Source: Chionoecetes opilio (Eukaryota; Arthropoda; Malacostraca; Decapoda; Majidae). From it: a stretch of DNA of 64,000 nt. Numbering within the stretch: position 1 is the stretch's first letter; each line of letters opens with the position of its first letter. The stretch covers positions 1 through 64,000 of the forward strand of contig JACEEZ010018607.1 of the NCBI GenBank assembly GCA_016584305.1. The letters run 5' to 3'. The notes under the pieces are model-generated. The model was not told where the DNA came from, did not search any database, and saw nothing but the letters and a program-made list of their open reading frames with translations. Below, one piece after another: positions 1 through 12,784 of the stretch. Made by a program: the position numbers and the translations under genes.

Positions 1-50
1 GCCAAAAAAAAACCTCCCCCGGGAAAAATGGGTCCGCACAAGGCCCCCAT

Positions 51-270
51 ATATTGCGAATTATAGCCCCACTTTTTGATTTGTATGTCCACTGAAGTGA
101 TACACAGTATTTTTATTAAAACTGTATATTTCTACCCTTTTTCAGCGTTGTTTTATGCCTTTATTGCAATATATCGGTTTAAAATTTTCACACTCGTTTT
201 CTTTTTCGGAAACGACGACGTGGGAGGACCTCCCCGGGGGACCTCCCATGGGGGGAAGGGCGGGTAGGAT
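51..270 (+). repeat. Dispersed repeat 'A', degraded copy 1
   Basis: This block shares order and wording with two other stretches (about 23545-23970 and 53250-53700). The shared run is GAATTATAGC, CACTGAAG, GATACACAGTA, CTGTATA, a TACCC..TTTCAGC segment, GTTTTATGC and a terminal GACGACG. Here it is truncated after about 220 bp and carries expanded C and G runs. No protein is recognised. It is probably a non-autonomous element of a few hundred bp. Confidence 0.6.
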
Positions 271-289
271 ATTCTTCCGCCTAATCCCC

Positions 290-718
290 AAATGAGGCGG
301 CGTCGGGAGGGCTTAACAATTTACATGTATATTTCTCCCATTCAAAGTCTTTGATAGTTAAACTATTGCGGGACTATATATTTTATATATTTTTATATAT
401 AATATATATATAAAATATAATATTATAATATATTAATATAATTATATATATAATATATTATATGTTCGTGGTTCCTATTGTCTGTCTCGAAAAAAGGATG
501 AATAGAGGGGAAAGGATAAATGGAGAAGGAGAGAATTAAGGAGAGGGAGGTGAAGGTGTCTTAAAGACACCTAGGCCGTACTTTTGCGTCGCCTTGCGTC
601 CTTCGAGCTGCCCCAGGTCAATCCCCAAAGGGGGGGGAGTCAGGAAAGGGTGTTGACAATTTTACAAGTTTTTTTCTCCCATTGAAGCCTTGAAAATTCA
701 ATTTTATTGCGGGTATTA
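290..718. repeat. Two diverged direct copies (~90 bp) flanking an AT-rich tract
   Basis: About 290-375 and 625-715 share AATCCCCAAA, an AACAATTT/ACAATTTTAC segment, TTTCTCCCATT and ATTGCGGG in the same order. Between them lie an AT dinucleotide tract (about 375-470) and a short GA-rich tract. No coding signal is visible. Confidence 0.45.
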
Positions 719-784
719 TCCCTAAATGCGAACATGATTAAAAGCTTTTAAATTATATATTGGGTACTGTAATATCAAATAAAA

Positions 785-1105
785 GAATAGAACTGTCGCC
801 GACAATTTGGGAACTCCGCCGACTGAAAATTGGAACAGTCGCCGATATCGGCGACAGTTCCTATCGGCGACAGTTCCAGGTACCCAACTCGAGGGTACTG
901 TGCGCGCAGCTGTAAAAAAGCCCCTTTGAACCCTAGATTTGCCCGATTGGCTTCGTCTGGTTTGGGGGCAGACTCTTCATAGAAGCAGTTCCATAAAACC
1001 CCTTTTCTCCTTCCTTTTCATCTATTCCAAAAGGGAAATGTCGCCGAGAATTTCCGCGTCGGCGACATTCGCGTTTGCTGCTTCGGCGACAGTTCCATAA
1101 ATCTA
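785..1105. repeat. Cluster of GTCGCCGA/TCGGCGAC palindromic motifs
   Basis: The 8-mer GTCGCCGA or its complement TCGGCGAC recurs in alternating orientation, each time next to GTTCC or GGAAC. Positions 832-861 form a near-perfect 30 bp palindrome centred on GATATC with one mismatched pair. A second pair lies at about 1038-1096. The pattern resembles termini of a small foldback element. No reading frame is credible. Confidence 0.5.
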
Positions 1106-1139
1106 AAATACTGTGTAATCTTCAGGACACATAAAAAAA

Positions 1140-2334
1140 ATAGTAATGCTATAAATTCGTATTATGGGGCCCCCCCACTAACCAGTTACGTTTTTTTAGG
1201 TCCCCTAGACTAGTGCACTACTATAGGGTAGGGGAAAATCGCCACCCAGGGGAAACCCTGGGGTTTACAGGGAAACCATACCCACATTGGTTAGGTAACC
1301 AGGGTACACTTCCCAGCAAACCAAAGACGGAGGGCCTCCGGGGCCCTCCGTATTTTTAAAACCGGGCGGCCCACGGAAGTGTAACGACGGGGGGGCCGCG
1401 GGGGATTTGCCCAGAGGCCCCACCGGCGGCCCGCTCCCAGCGGCCCCCGAAAGGGAAATAGACCTTTTCCCGGGCTGTTAAAATTAAACCCTGTTTTGAA
1501 ATATTTGGGTTTACATTTTTCAAAGCATATTGCAGATCCCGGGAAATGTTTTTTAGGGGTTTTTGCACAGACCATTCCGCTAAAACTGAGGGCCCGTATC
1601 GGAGCCCTGCGGAAGGGCGGGCGACAACCTTCGTTGACGGGAAGGGTACCAAAAAAGGGGATTTTTTTCCCGTTATGAAGAGAGGGGCCCGCGGTCCGTC
1701 AAAGACACGAAGGTGACCGGGGCCCCTTTTGTGCCGACCTACTCGTGCTCTTCTTTCCCGGGAAAAATACCCCTTTCTTTGGTCCCCTTTCCCTGTAAAC
1801 AAAAGGTCGTGGGGCCCCAACCTTACATGACTCTCTTTACGGGCCATGGCTTTTTTCAAACCCCATAAAACATTATAATTATGCAATAGGTTTTAAAATA
1901 CAACCCAAAAATATTTTTTTCGTTATCCAGTAATATGATAAAGAAAACCCCCAAAAAACCCAATTTTGGCTTCGTTTTTTTTTTTTTAACAAAAAAAAGT
2001 CCCATTGGGTTTACGGGTTGGAACACCTTTAAAAGAAGGGAAAATTGAATGAAATTAAAAGTTTTTGTAATCGAGATCCATTTCAACATTTAAATAATTT
2101 GCGGGCCCATAAAAAAACATAAAAAATTATGGGGTTTAAAAAAATTAACCATATTTTTTTTGGTCAATTTTTTCTACACCCAAATTTTAGCGGGAAATTT
2201 CCTTTCCTTTTTTCCTTCCTGTACCATCCTTTCCACCTTCATATACCACTTGTTTGTAAATACCATCCTGTTTTTCTATAATATCATACCCCCCTTTTCC
2301 TTTTAACATAAGGGCAGATCCCGCTAGGGCCCGA
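1140..2334. other. Unassigned stretch, GC-rich patch then AT-rich
   Basis: Positions 1140-1850 are G/C homopolymer-rich and open in several frames at once, which is a composition effect. No domain or motif is recognisable. 1850-2334 is A/T-rich with homopolymers. I see no gene, RNA or repeat boundary that I can support. Confidence 0.4.
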
Positions 2335-2665
2335 CCCCACTGAAAAATAAATATAAAAAATAAAAAATAAAAAATTATATTAAATATATATATATGTATA
2401 TATAATAAAATTTTGTATATATTTTTAATATATGTATATAAAATTAATATTATGTATTATATATATAAAATGTATATATATAAAATATATGTATAGTGGT
2501 ATATATTTTTATATTTTTATATATTTTATATAGGGAAAAAACTATATATTTTTGTATATATATAAAATGTTTATATATTTTGTATATAATATATATGTAT
2601 AAAATATAATATAATAAAATAAAATCCATTATATATATATTTATATATATTATTTTGGTTATTAT
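2335..2665. repeat. Degenerate AT microsatellite
   Basis: A run of TATATA, AAAATA and TTTATA elements of about 330 bp, interrupted by single G or C bases. It is simple-sequence DNA without coding content. Confidence 0.8.
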
Positions 2666-3082
2666 TTCCCTGCAAAAAAAAATTGGGGAAGAAAGTTTTT
2701 CAAATTTTTTGCCCTTTCTCAGTGATGTTTAAAATTTCTCGGGTTTGTGTATATCTGACCCCTCACTGGGCGGGGGGTTTTAGTCCTCAAAGTGCCCCCA
2801 CATCGCTCACCCCTGCACTAAAATATGTTGAAGGGGAGGGGGTTTTGCCATTTTTGCTCCTTGCGCCAAAATTTCCCCATCCCCCCCCACTTTCCTCTAC
2901 CCCCTCCCCCAGGCCCTACAGATGCATTTTGCCGGACAAATCAAATCCATTTTTTAAAAGACACATATAGTCCATTTTTGTACATTGGTGGCAAGTCCAT
3001 GACAGATAGCATGGGAGCCGGGAACCCCCAAAAAATGCTGTCTAAACCCTTGGTGCTTTCAGGCTCTAAATGATGATTTTGG

Positions 3083-3236
3083 TAACTAGTTTGGGGGGAA
3101 AAAAGAGTTAGAACGACCTCGGAAAATGTCAAAGACTTGCTTGTTTGGGTTTCTTCTTTTTTTGTTCCTGCTGTTTGGGGTCTTTTTTTGCCCGTTTTCC
3201 GAGGTCGTTCTAACTTTTTTTCCCCACCAAACTAGG
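3083..3236. repeat. Hairpin/MITE-like inverted repeat, ~40 bp arms
   Basis: The left arm (about 3083-3125) reads CTAGTTTGG, a G run, an A run, then GTTAGAACGACCTCGG. The right arm (about 3195-3236) is its reverse complement, starting CCGAGGTCGTTCTAAC and ending CCAAACTAG. The loop is about 70 bp and T-rich. The arms differ mainly in homopolymer length. A short foldback or MITE is the simplest reading. Confidence 0.7.
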
Positions 3237-3239
3237 GGT

Positions 3240-6200
3240 TTGAGAAAATGAGATGGTTTTGCGCCCATGAATTAAGAAAAGGGGAAAAAAAAGAAAAAAA
3301 AAAAATTTCCTTTCGCAGGTTTTTTTCCCTCCTCCTTTTCCTCTTCTGTCTCACCCCATCTCCCCAAACCACAGCTGTCACTATAACACCCTCTTCCCTT
3401 TCCCCCCCCCCCCCCCTCCCTCCCAGGGCATCCACACACCCCCCAAAATCCCCCTCACTCCCTCAAACAGGGGAACAAGGATGCTACAAACGTGCCCTCT
3501 AGTTTCCCTTTTGCAGGGGGAATGACGTAAAGTATACATACCCCCCCATTTCCCTTTTAAAGTGAAAAAGGTTTTTTTTTTGTGGGGCCCCTTCCTCTTT
3601 TTTTTCTATGGGTGTCTGCCTAAAATCCGTGAAAATGTACTATTTTGTGAAAAGCATATTTGTAGTCTTTAAAACATTTCTGTGGGAATATGAAATTTTT
3701 ATTTAGAACGTGTTCTTGTATTATTTCATTTTTTCATCTTTTGGTTTCATGTCTGGCTCATATAAACAGGTATGAACCTTAATTCGGGGTCAGTTAGGCT
3801 TTAAAGTGAGTGGGCCACAGCCTGGTTAACTTTTTCCCACGGCGGCCGTCAAATCGCCCGCGCACCACGGACACCCTTGACCCGAGGAAATTTTTCTTGT
3901 GCCCCCTTTGGCGATTTGCCCCGCGGGGTATCCCCCCAAATGATTTGGGGATCAGGTTTAAAAGGGGTTGTTCTCCTGACCCAAAACACCACCGAGGAGA
4001 AAGCTGCTCCACGGCACGGGTTGTGCCCCCCCTGCTCTATTGGCATCTGCTCCCTTGCCGCATCCTCCATTCACCTGTCATGGTTTGTAGCTGAAGCCCG
4101 GCGCATCACTGAACCCGGCCGCCTCCCTGAAGTTTGTTCAATAAATTTTCTACAATATATATATGACTTCTACACTGCCCCTATTGAAAGCAAAACCACA
4201 AAAAAATTTTTTTTTAAGTACATGAAATTTGACATAGGGTTATTTGGTTATGGCAACGCCACATGTCTGTGAATGATGACAGTTTAGGAGTATGTCCTGT
4301 AGTACATTTTAAAGGGCAAATTTTTTTAAATTTCCAAACCCAAATTATTACTGCCACAAGGGTCAGGAACCAAAAAAAAAGGGCCCTTAGGGTTTAAAAT
4401 AGTTAATATAATGGGGCCCCCCTCATATTTCATTAAAAAATTGCTCCCAGTCACAAATTCTTTAAAAAAGGGAAAGGGCAATACTGCTTGAAAAACTTTT
4501 CTGGTATATTTTGATGAAACCCAAAATTTCACCAAAATGCTTCAGTTTATCATTACATGTTAGTATGGGATTACATTTTTAAACTGAAAAATTTTGTAGA
4601 ACCATCTCTGTCAGTGAATAGGGGGGCATTTCCTTAGAAGGTTAAGTCAAAAAGGAAAAATTTGGGTGCAGGGGTTTTAGTAACACAGGTTCCAATGGAT
4701 TTTGGCACCACCACTAAAAGGCACGAAAGGAAAGGTGGGTTTGGGGCAACATTAGTGTCTTACCCCCTACATCAAGAACAATATTTTTCCCCTTTGGGGG
4801 AAAATTGGGTTAGCTTAGTAAAAACCAACTTTTCACTTACTCTTCTAAAAACTCTTATTCTCTTTTTTCTTTAAATTTCCATCTTTACACACTTTTCCCA
4901 AAACCCTTTAGAAAAAAAGAAAAAACCCCTTTTTACAGTTTCTAAAAGGTAAAGGGCCCATACTTTGGGGTTTTTTTTTAACAAGTGCATCATGATGTGT
5001 ACATTTTTTTAGTCACTTTTTCACTTAAAGCACTCCACATTACATTGAAGCTTTCAAAAAAAAAAATCTTAGAAAAGTGATTTTGGGACATGGGAGGAAG
5101 CCCCCCCCCCAATTTGTAACAGGGTGCTGCGGGGCCCAAAAGGGGGGAAGAAAGGAAGCCCTTTTAGCAATGACCCCCGAAATGCCAGAAACAAGCTCCG
5201 AAGGGTTTCCCCGGGAAAGGAAATGTACAAAAAATGTACTTTAACATGTAGAGGCATTTTTGGGGCGTTATAGGTAGTTAGGATTTGTCTGATTGAAAAA
5301 AATACCAAAATTTCCCCTTTTTCACCCGGGAAAACCAAATGTTGCATCATGAAGATAAATACATGAGATGAAAGCTCTATATTAATTTGACCCCAAAATC
5401 CACCTACCTATAACGAAAACGCAATTGTGCAACCCAAAAGGTTCACTCATCGGGATAGGCATGAACTATGGGGTGTTTCCGAAAAGTCTGAGGGAACAAT
5501 TCTTTTTTAAACCCAATACCCTTTTTGCCCCTTCATCTGCTTTGAGAAACCCCCCAAATGATTCGAGGAAGAGCAGGCGGGTGGGGAGAGAGAGAGAGAA
5601 TTATAAAAACTTTGAAAAAATTATGATGGAAAAATAAAGGGGCCTTTAAACATTTTTTAAAAGCTTTTAAGAGCCCAAAAACACATTCAAACCCTTGTAA
5701 AAAAAATTTTATAAAAAAACCCATAAAAGGGAATTTACTATATCCCACCCTTATTATTTTAAAATCTCAAAATACTACCATTTCCTGCTTTCCTGAAGGC
5801 AAATTTTTCGCCCAAAACCAAACCTTGGAAACTTTCATCCCTACGGTCAAGCTTTGGGAAATTTTGACAACCATTTGCCCCCCACGCCTCATTTTCGGGG
5901 GACGTTCCACTTTCCAAAGGGTCACGACTCCCCCATAAATTGATTACTCCCGAGAAGCATTCAAAAAGTTTATGTCTCATAGAATGATCAGAAATTTTTT
6001 TTTTTAAAAGTAAACTAATTCATGCCCGAAAAAAAAATAAACGTAATCACCCAAATTTTAAAAAAAAAAATTCTCACGCGTTACTCGGGTTTGGTTAGTT
6101 TACTGCTCATTGAGGAAAAAAACGTGCGGGACGTTTGGGGGTTTAAAAAAATATCTTCGTGATAAAAAACATAAAATAACAGTCACATAAACGGGGGGTT

Positions 6201-6865
6201 TTTTCCGCAAAAAGGAAGGTTCCCTAAAACCAATTTTTAACCCTAATTTTTTTAAAATTGAAAAGAAACAAAAACCCCCATTTTTTTCAAAACTTTAATT
6301 CTTAAAGCTAATTTAAGGGTACCTTAAAAAAATTTCCATGCATACAACCATCCACTCGGGCCGAGTGTATAAAGCACCATGCTGCATCCGGGTCTGGGGG
6401 GGTTTGGGTAGTTTCTTTTAAAAAAAGAATGAACAAAATTAAAATGGTAAAAAAAACATTTCTGCGTCGTCGTTTTTCTAATTTTGGTGTTTTGCCGTAA
6501 ATTCCCTATCAGCGAAAATTCCATGAACTTTCCCACGAAAATTTCCCAAAACAAAGTTTTTGTTTTTATTTGGGGAAAATTTTTTCAATGTTAAAAATTT
6601 TTCGGTAATTTTAAAATTTTCAGAAACCTTTTAAAGGACTACTAATTTAAAGGGTTTTTCCCTCGACTTCCCGGTAATTGTTATTTTTGGGAGTAAATGG
6701 CGGGGGAATCCCAACATTTAATTATTAGAAACCTGTGTGGCCTCCCTTTTTGGGAAAACCCCGTACCTCAAACCCTTGGCGCATGAGAAAGGATCGGGGT
6801 TAAGCGATACACACCCCCCGGGCCCGGGTTTCTGGGGGGGCCTTAGGGGGGGAGGGTGTGGGTTT
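3240..6865. other. No supported gene; homopolymer-rich intergenic DNA
   Basis: I see pyrimidine runs at 3300-3470 and a short GA run near 5586-5602. There is no reading frame longer than about 130 codons and no recognised motif. Frames present are short and overlap on both strands. Confidence 0.5.
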
Positions 6866-6867
6866 GT

Positions 6868-6960
6868 CACCGAGGGGCGCCGAAAGTGAAACGGTAGCAC
6901 GTCCACCCGGCAATTTGGAAGGTCTCGGGTTCGATCCCCGAGCGGTCCCTGCCTTTTCGG
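6868..6960 (+). repeat. tRNA-derived SINE head (tRNA-like pseudogene)
   Basis: The stretch contains a B-box-like GGTTCGATCCC near 6926-6936 with flanking CTCGG/CCGAG stem halves. An A-box-like segment lies about 40 bp upstream (GTGAAACGGTAGCACG), and AGGGGC/GTCCCT acceptor-like ends can pair. The anticodon arm does not fold into a proper 5 bp stem with a 7-base loop, so a working tRNA is unlikely. Non-tRNA sequence continues downstream, as expected for a SINE body. Anticodon identity cannot be assigned. Confidence 0.5.
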
Positions 6961-7289
6961 TGAACGAAACCTCTGCAGTAGCTAACAAAAAATGAAATAC
7001 CCCGAAATCAATTTTTGTACGAATACACTTTTTGTTTAAATTAATGTAAAATAAATTAGTTTCCGGGGGAAAGAATGAGTCTAAAGAAAAATTTAAAATT
7101 CTATTTTTTTGCCCATACTCCCCACTTCCCCCCCCAAACAAGTTTGGGGCCTGTGGAATGGGGGGTTTTTCGGGTGGAAAACAAATTTTTGCGTGGGAAA
7201 CACGAAATTTTAAAGATTTAAAATTGTTTAGGGGGGGAAAAAATTTCCTTTAAAATCTAAGGTAATTTCCTTATATTTAGAGAAATTTA

Positions 7290-7870
7290 CAAAACCCCAA
7301 AATTTCCCTAATCCTAGCGGGGGGCTTGACCCACCGATAACCAAACCAAACCCCTAACCAAATTAATCAAACCAAACCCAAAAATTCTAACCTAGCCAAA
7401 CCAAATCTAACCTACCTCCCTTAAACCCTCCAAAGGGGTTTGGGTGTTTCCCTCGACACTTCGGCCCATCATTTGTGAGGATCGTCGGGTTAAACACGCC
7501 CGGTTTCGCCACCCAATGCGCCGCCCGTAGACCCAACATATTTTAAGAGGGCGGTCGCGGCGTCTTTTTTCTGATTCAAACCTAACATAACAAAATTTTA
7601 AAAACATAAGTTTATTTCTAAGTTTTAAACTAACCCACAAAAAACCCCTAAAAATTACAAAACCAAAACCTTTCACTAACACCCCCTAAAATTTTACTAA
7701 CCAAACCCCACTATAAGTTACTAACCTAACCTCACTATAACCCCCTAAAATTTAAAAACAAAACCTCACTATAACCCCTAAAATTTTACTAACCTAACCT
7801 CACTAAAAAACCCAAAAATTTTCCCCCAACCAAACCCCTAACATAACCCCCAAAAAAAGTTACAAATTCT
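7290..7870 (+). repeat. CCTAA-like and CTAACCTCACTATAACCCC repeats
   Basis: 7320-7420 is rich in AACC(A/T)AA variants. 7680-7870 repeats a unit of roughly 33 bp containing CTAACCTCACTATAACCC, CTAAAA and TTACTAAC. The same unit reappears at about 28590-28810. It resembles a degenerate derivative of the arthropod telomeric CCTAA unit. No gene is present. Confidence 0.65.
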
Positions 7871-7889
7871 AACCAAAATTTATACCCCC

Positions 7890-9900
7890 CTAAAAGTTAC
7901 TTATTTTCCCGGGTAGGGGGCCCGCATTGTGATACATCCACGCCTCTGGATTCAGAAGAAACCCAATTAATTTTCCCTGGGACTGGGGAAATTTTTTAAA
8001 TAATTTTCCATAACAAAAAAAAAAAAGTGGTTGCGACGCATTTTTTTGTCCCCCACCCCTATATCCGGGCATTCTCCCAGGCCCCCCAAAGCTAGTTTGG
8101 GGTAAAAGGGGGAGAAAGGGGCAAAACCCTAAAATTTAACCGAATATAGCAAGGAGTTTATAGATAGGGCCAGTGCCGACAAACCAGCTATAATACGGCA
8201 GTATTTAAGAGGCAAGGGCTATAGATACGCAGTAACACGATAAAGGGACCCAATTTAAATTAAATTGGGTTTTTTTTTGTAATCTTTAAAAAGATGTTAA
8301 AAGGTTTTTATGGAATTCTCCCCAAAACCCCAAAACCAGAACCCCTGGGCCGATAGGGGAACCCCGTCGCCGACGTGAAAAGTTTCGAACCAGTTCCATT
8401 TTTAAAATACCACCTGATACCGAGGGCCCGGCGACTGTTCTCGGTAAAAATTTTAAAACAATTCACTTCCCCCTTACAAACCCCTACCCTCACTTCATTC
8501 AACTAAACCCAATCTTTCGGGCCAAAAAAAAAAGAAACCCTTTTTTTAAACATATTTATTGTCGCCCTGCGCCCCCTTCAAAACACGGGATAAAAACTCT
8601 TATTTAAATGCCCGAAAATACACTTTTTTTTTTTTTCCGGCCAGTATTTTAAAAATGTACATCATCTTTTACACCAAACCTCACTTCATTAAAACTTTTT
8701 TTAAACCCCTCTCATCTTCCGTAAAAAATCACATAATGGAAAAAAAAAAAAATGAGAGGGTTTCCCTAACCAAAAAATTTAACAAACTCATATTCTGATT
8801 TCCCTATTTTAATGTTTCGGGGGCCCGGGAAAAATACCCGTAAAAACATGATTTTGCTGCTTGCTCAAAACCCTAACCCACCCCCTTCTATGTGTTTCAT
8901 GTCCAAATTCTTACAGGGACTTCTTTCGATGGATGTAATGTCGGAGGCAAGAGCTGGTACAAAAGCAAGGAAGCCTTTTTTGGATTTTAAATTTTTTGTT
9001 TTTTTTTTAAAGTTTTGGGCTGCCTCCTGGAGCAAGTTTTTAAATCTGAAACCACAGCAACACAGAAACATGCCCAAGGCATGCACGGGGACAGTAAATT
9101 TATCAAAAGGGGCCCAAAAACTTTTTGCCCCCGAAGTAGCCGCATTATTTTTCTTGTGCACTTCAAATATACACCAGCGGGCGGAGGGGAGATCTCAAGT
9201 CAAGTGGCCGCGGGTTTAAATCACCCCTGATGTTTTTACAAACATCAATATCATCACATAACTGTTTTTTTTGAATGTTTACACATAAAAGAAATCCCAT
9301 TTTTAAAATTCTGTACATTGTTTTAAACAGAAAAAAAATTTTTTCCTCTCGGGAAAATTTAAAACCACGGCACTACGGGGGGCCCATTGGGGGGAAATTT
9401 TTGCCGCTGGGGGCCGCCGTTCGCCGCCAAATCCCCAAACTAGGCCCGCCGGGGGTGGTTAGCTGGGTTAAAATCTAAAAGAAAAAGAAAAAAACGCCCC
9501 GGGCCCAACCCCGGGGCCCAAATTTCCTGACGAGGCGGCGGGCCGCCAGCCGGCTCGGAGCCATCATTTTTAAATTTTTCCCTTCTGAGTCAACACCTGC
9601 GCGCCTCCGAAACACTTGTTGTTTCTCTTCGGGCCCAAATAGGGGTAAGCACCATGCTTTTTTTTCCCGTGTTTACGTGGGTGTGTTGAATTTTTTAAAC
9701 CCTTTCCCATGCTTCGTAATCCTTCCCATAAAGGGGGTTTACGGGCAGAGTGTAGTTTATTCCCTTTATCCCCCGGGGCCGGGGCCCCGCTGTTTTCCCT
9801 TTAAAAATAATTTTTTTTTTGGCTGGTGTCCCGTGTCTGTGGTGTTTAACTAAAGCCCCAGGGGGGGGCTTTCACCCTTTCCCCCTGGGCATTTTTTTTT
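7890..9900. other. No supported gene
   Basis: Mixed A/T-rich DNA with homopolymer runs. A 135-codon plus-strand frame (8812-9219) and a 98-codon minus-strand frame overlap each other, and neither shows recognisable motifs. I do not call either as a gene. Confidence 0.45.
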
Positions 9901-9911
9901 CCCCCCCGGGC

Positions 9912-10440
9912 GTCCCCTGACCTGACACCTGGGCTGCCACTTTTTAAACTGAGATGGGTGGATGGTTACGTATTTCTCCCACCACGCCCCCCCCCCCCGC
10001 CCGGCCCCCCCCAAGGGGTGGGGGCGGGGGGGTTTGGGGGTCCCTGGTCTGCCACGTGTCCGCTGAGATGGGGCCGGAAAAGTTCGTTTCTCCCGCCACG
10101 CCCCCCCCCCCCCCCGGACCCTCCCAAGGGCTGGTGCGGGGGGTTTTGGGGGTCCCTGGTCTGCCAAGTTTTAAGGAGATGGGCGGTGGTTTTCGTTGTT
10201 TTACCCCCACGCCCCCCCCCCCGCCCGGACCCTCCCAAAAATGGGGGGGGTTTGGTGGGGCCCTGGTCGCCACGGGGCCCCGGGGCCCGCCACGTGTGCG
10301 CTGAATTTGGGGGATGGTTACGTCGCTCTTGCGGGGGGCCCAAAACCTTTTCCCCCCTCCCCCGCCCGGACCCCCCCATGACCGGGTTGGGGGGGTTTTA
10401 GCGGTCCCTGGCTGCCATGTCGAAACCCCCCCCCCTCCCT
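9912..10440 (+). repeat. GC-rich tandem repeat, ~110-140 bp unit, about 5 copies
   Basis: The phrase TCCCTGG(TC)TGCCA recurs at about 9912 (diverged), 10041, 10153, 10260 and 10403. Each copy is followed by GCTGAGATGGG-like text, then a long C run, CGGACCCTCCCAA and a G run. Reading frames on both strands here are periodic by-products of the repeat. Unit length varies mostly because of C and G run length. Confidence 0.75.
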
Positions 10441-11990
10441 CGAAACCCCCACTTAACCCCGGGGTCGGGGGATGCTTTTGGCGTGCAGGTGGGGGTTTGG
10501 GGGCGTTTCGTTTGCGTCTAGTCCCTTTCCTTCTCATGTTTTTTCCCTTCTTTTCCAGAGGATCAATTGTGAGGCCCAGGGCCTTTCTCGGTGTCTTTTA
10601 AAGGGCCCAGGCCACCACTCTGCTCCTCGCACGCCCCTTTCCCCTTTTTCGGGCCTTTTTTTGTCCCGCCGATTGCCCGGGAGCTGTGGATGGCCCGCGG
10701 GCTCAAACCTCCCGGAGGGGGGTGGGGCCCGGGTTTACCGGGGGGGGGCCCATGCTGCCCTCAAGGAGTGGGGGGTCGAAGGGTTTTTAAGTCCCCGCCA
10801 ACGCGCCACTTCCGTCTATCCTTTGGGGGGACCGGTCTCTGGGGTTTTCGGGGTGGGCCTCGCCAAGTCGTCCATCTCCTCCCCCGTCCCCGCACCTCCC
10901 CCACCCCCCGCCTTTTGCTTCCATGACTCGGCGTCGATCGTGCTGACGGTGGACAAATCTGGCGGGCTCCTCCCGTCCCTCAAACCCTGCCGCGGGCCCC
11001 CCAGGTCGGGGACTTGCCGGGGGGGTCTTTGGCTCCACGGCCCGGGCAGGGGGTCTCCTGGGTTTTTCCCCAAACCCCACCCCCTGTGCCTCCGGGGGTT
11101 GGGCGGCTTGGGGTACTTCAGTGAATCCTTTTGGCAAGAATGGAGGTCCACTTAACTTCTGGGTCCCATTCTCCGGCACCGAGGCGTCGCACCCCCTTTG
11201 CCTGCTTCCCTCTCACCGGTGCCTCCTTCTGAGTCTTTGGGAGTCGAGGATGATTAAACTGGTGTCTCCGCCCGGGGGAATAAAATGCTGCCCCCACCCG
11301 TGCCGAAGCGACGACGGGTTTGGGGACTTTTCCCCCCCCTGGGTTCCTGTCCCGGGCCGGGGCCCTTCCTCCGCCTTTTCTTTTTAGGTGCCTTTTTAGG
11401 TGGGAAATTCCCCTCGTCCCCGGGGGAGGATGCCTTGGGGAAACCCCCCTTCTTCCCCCTCCCCTTTTTTACCCCGGGCACCGATGCGCCGTCGATTGCT
11501 TTTTGAGAAAAAGGTTGAAAGGGCGGCTTGTTTTCCTCGGTCCCTCTGGAGGCGGCCCTGGGGCCCAGTTTTCCCGGGGCTTGGAGGGGCGTCGCTCCCG
11601 GGGGGACGGGGGGGAAAAAAGGGTCCCACCTCTACCGGGCCCGGGTTCTTTTTCTCGCCCCCGAACGCTCCTCGAAGCAACCTGCGGGTTTTTTCGGCGG
11701 GCCCCTTTGGATCTCTGGCCTCCTTTCTTGCTGAGCCTAGTTTGTTTAGGAATGGCCCCCCGTGGCCCTTGGAAAAAAGGGAAACCCGGGTGCCAGGTGG
11801 GGTTTTTCTAGGGGGGGCCCGAACGGTTGCCCTGGATGAAGGGCCGGGCCCGGACCCTGCCGAAGTGTGGAGAGCGGGTCCCGCCAGTGTGAAACCGGGG
11901 GCCTTCTCCATCCCGGGGCCCCCCCCCATCCCGGGTTTTCCCGGGCCCCTGGTGGCTTTTTCCCCGTGGGGTGGCTGATTTCCTCCGGGT
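10440..11990. other. GC-rich block 1, unclassified
   Basis: Strongly G/C-rich DNA with long open frames in most of the six frames, which is expected from composition alone. Pyrimidine tracts ending in CAG occur (for example near 10545-10558) and resemble splice acceptors. No protein domain, zinc finger or catalytic motif is visible in any frame. Homopolymer expansion makes frame reading unsafe. It could be a decayed GC-rich transposon interior or a gene fragment; I cannot tell. Confidence 0.35.
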
Positions 11991-12439
11991 GTCCCCCTTT
12001 TTTGCTGTAACGCGAGAAATTTTCATTAATAGGGGGAAAAGATGAAATTTAAAAAAAAGTATCAAAAAGGGTAAAGGGAATTTTCCCCCCACCCCCTCAT
12101 TCCTGAATCACTGGTTTTGGCTTATATTTTAAGCCATGGTAGTTGAAACCCCGTACGAAAAGAAGTTTAAAGGGGAGCTGAACGTCGGGTTGCAAATTTT
12201 GTCAGACGGGCTCCCGGTGGGTAAGCCCCCTGGGAGGTTTACCCCTTTTCCCTCCCTTGAAAAATTTTGTTTTAAAAAAATATAGTTAGCTAGAATTAGG
12301 TGTGATTTTATTTTGGGGGTTTATTTTCTACATAAAGGGGCTAATGGAAATTTTTTATTTCCCGGGTCCCCAAAAAGGGGGCCCCGGAGTGGGTATGGAG
12401 GTTTATGGCGGCCCATGTGAGGTCACCGATTAAACAGGA

Positions 12440-12775
12440 AAAGAGTGGGAAAAGGGGGGCGGCAGCAGCCCTGTTGCGGCTGTCATAGTGGCGGTGTCCC
12501 TACCCCTGGCGCGGGTGGACAGCCACACACTCACGGCTCCCCAACATGACTCCCGTGTTTCTTATCCCCCCAGAGATAATTTAGGCGGATAAAAGGGGGG
12601 GGTAAATGGGGGAGAGGGGGGAAATGGGGGGCGGCAGCAGCCCGGGTTTCGGCCCGCATAGTGGCGGGGGTCCTAACCCGTGGCGCGGTGTTGGAAAAGC
12701 CACAAAACTCACGGCTCCCCCAAAATGACTCCTTTGTTTTCTTATCGCCCAGAGATAAGTGAAGGGGGGGATTTA
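12440..12775 (+). repeat. Tandem duplication, ~172 bp unit, 2 copies
   Basis: GCGGCAGCAGCC occurs at 12459 and again at 12631. Each copy is followed in order by CATAGTGGCGG, TGGCGCGG, CACGGCTCCCC, ATGACTCC and AGAGATAA. The second copy carries extra G and C bases in runs. Confidence 0.8.
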
Positions 12776-12784
12776 AAAGGGGAG

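Noticed and set aside
6868..6960. Functional tRNA gene
   Set aside because: The anticodon arm does not fold properly and the sequence continues into a SINE-like body.
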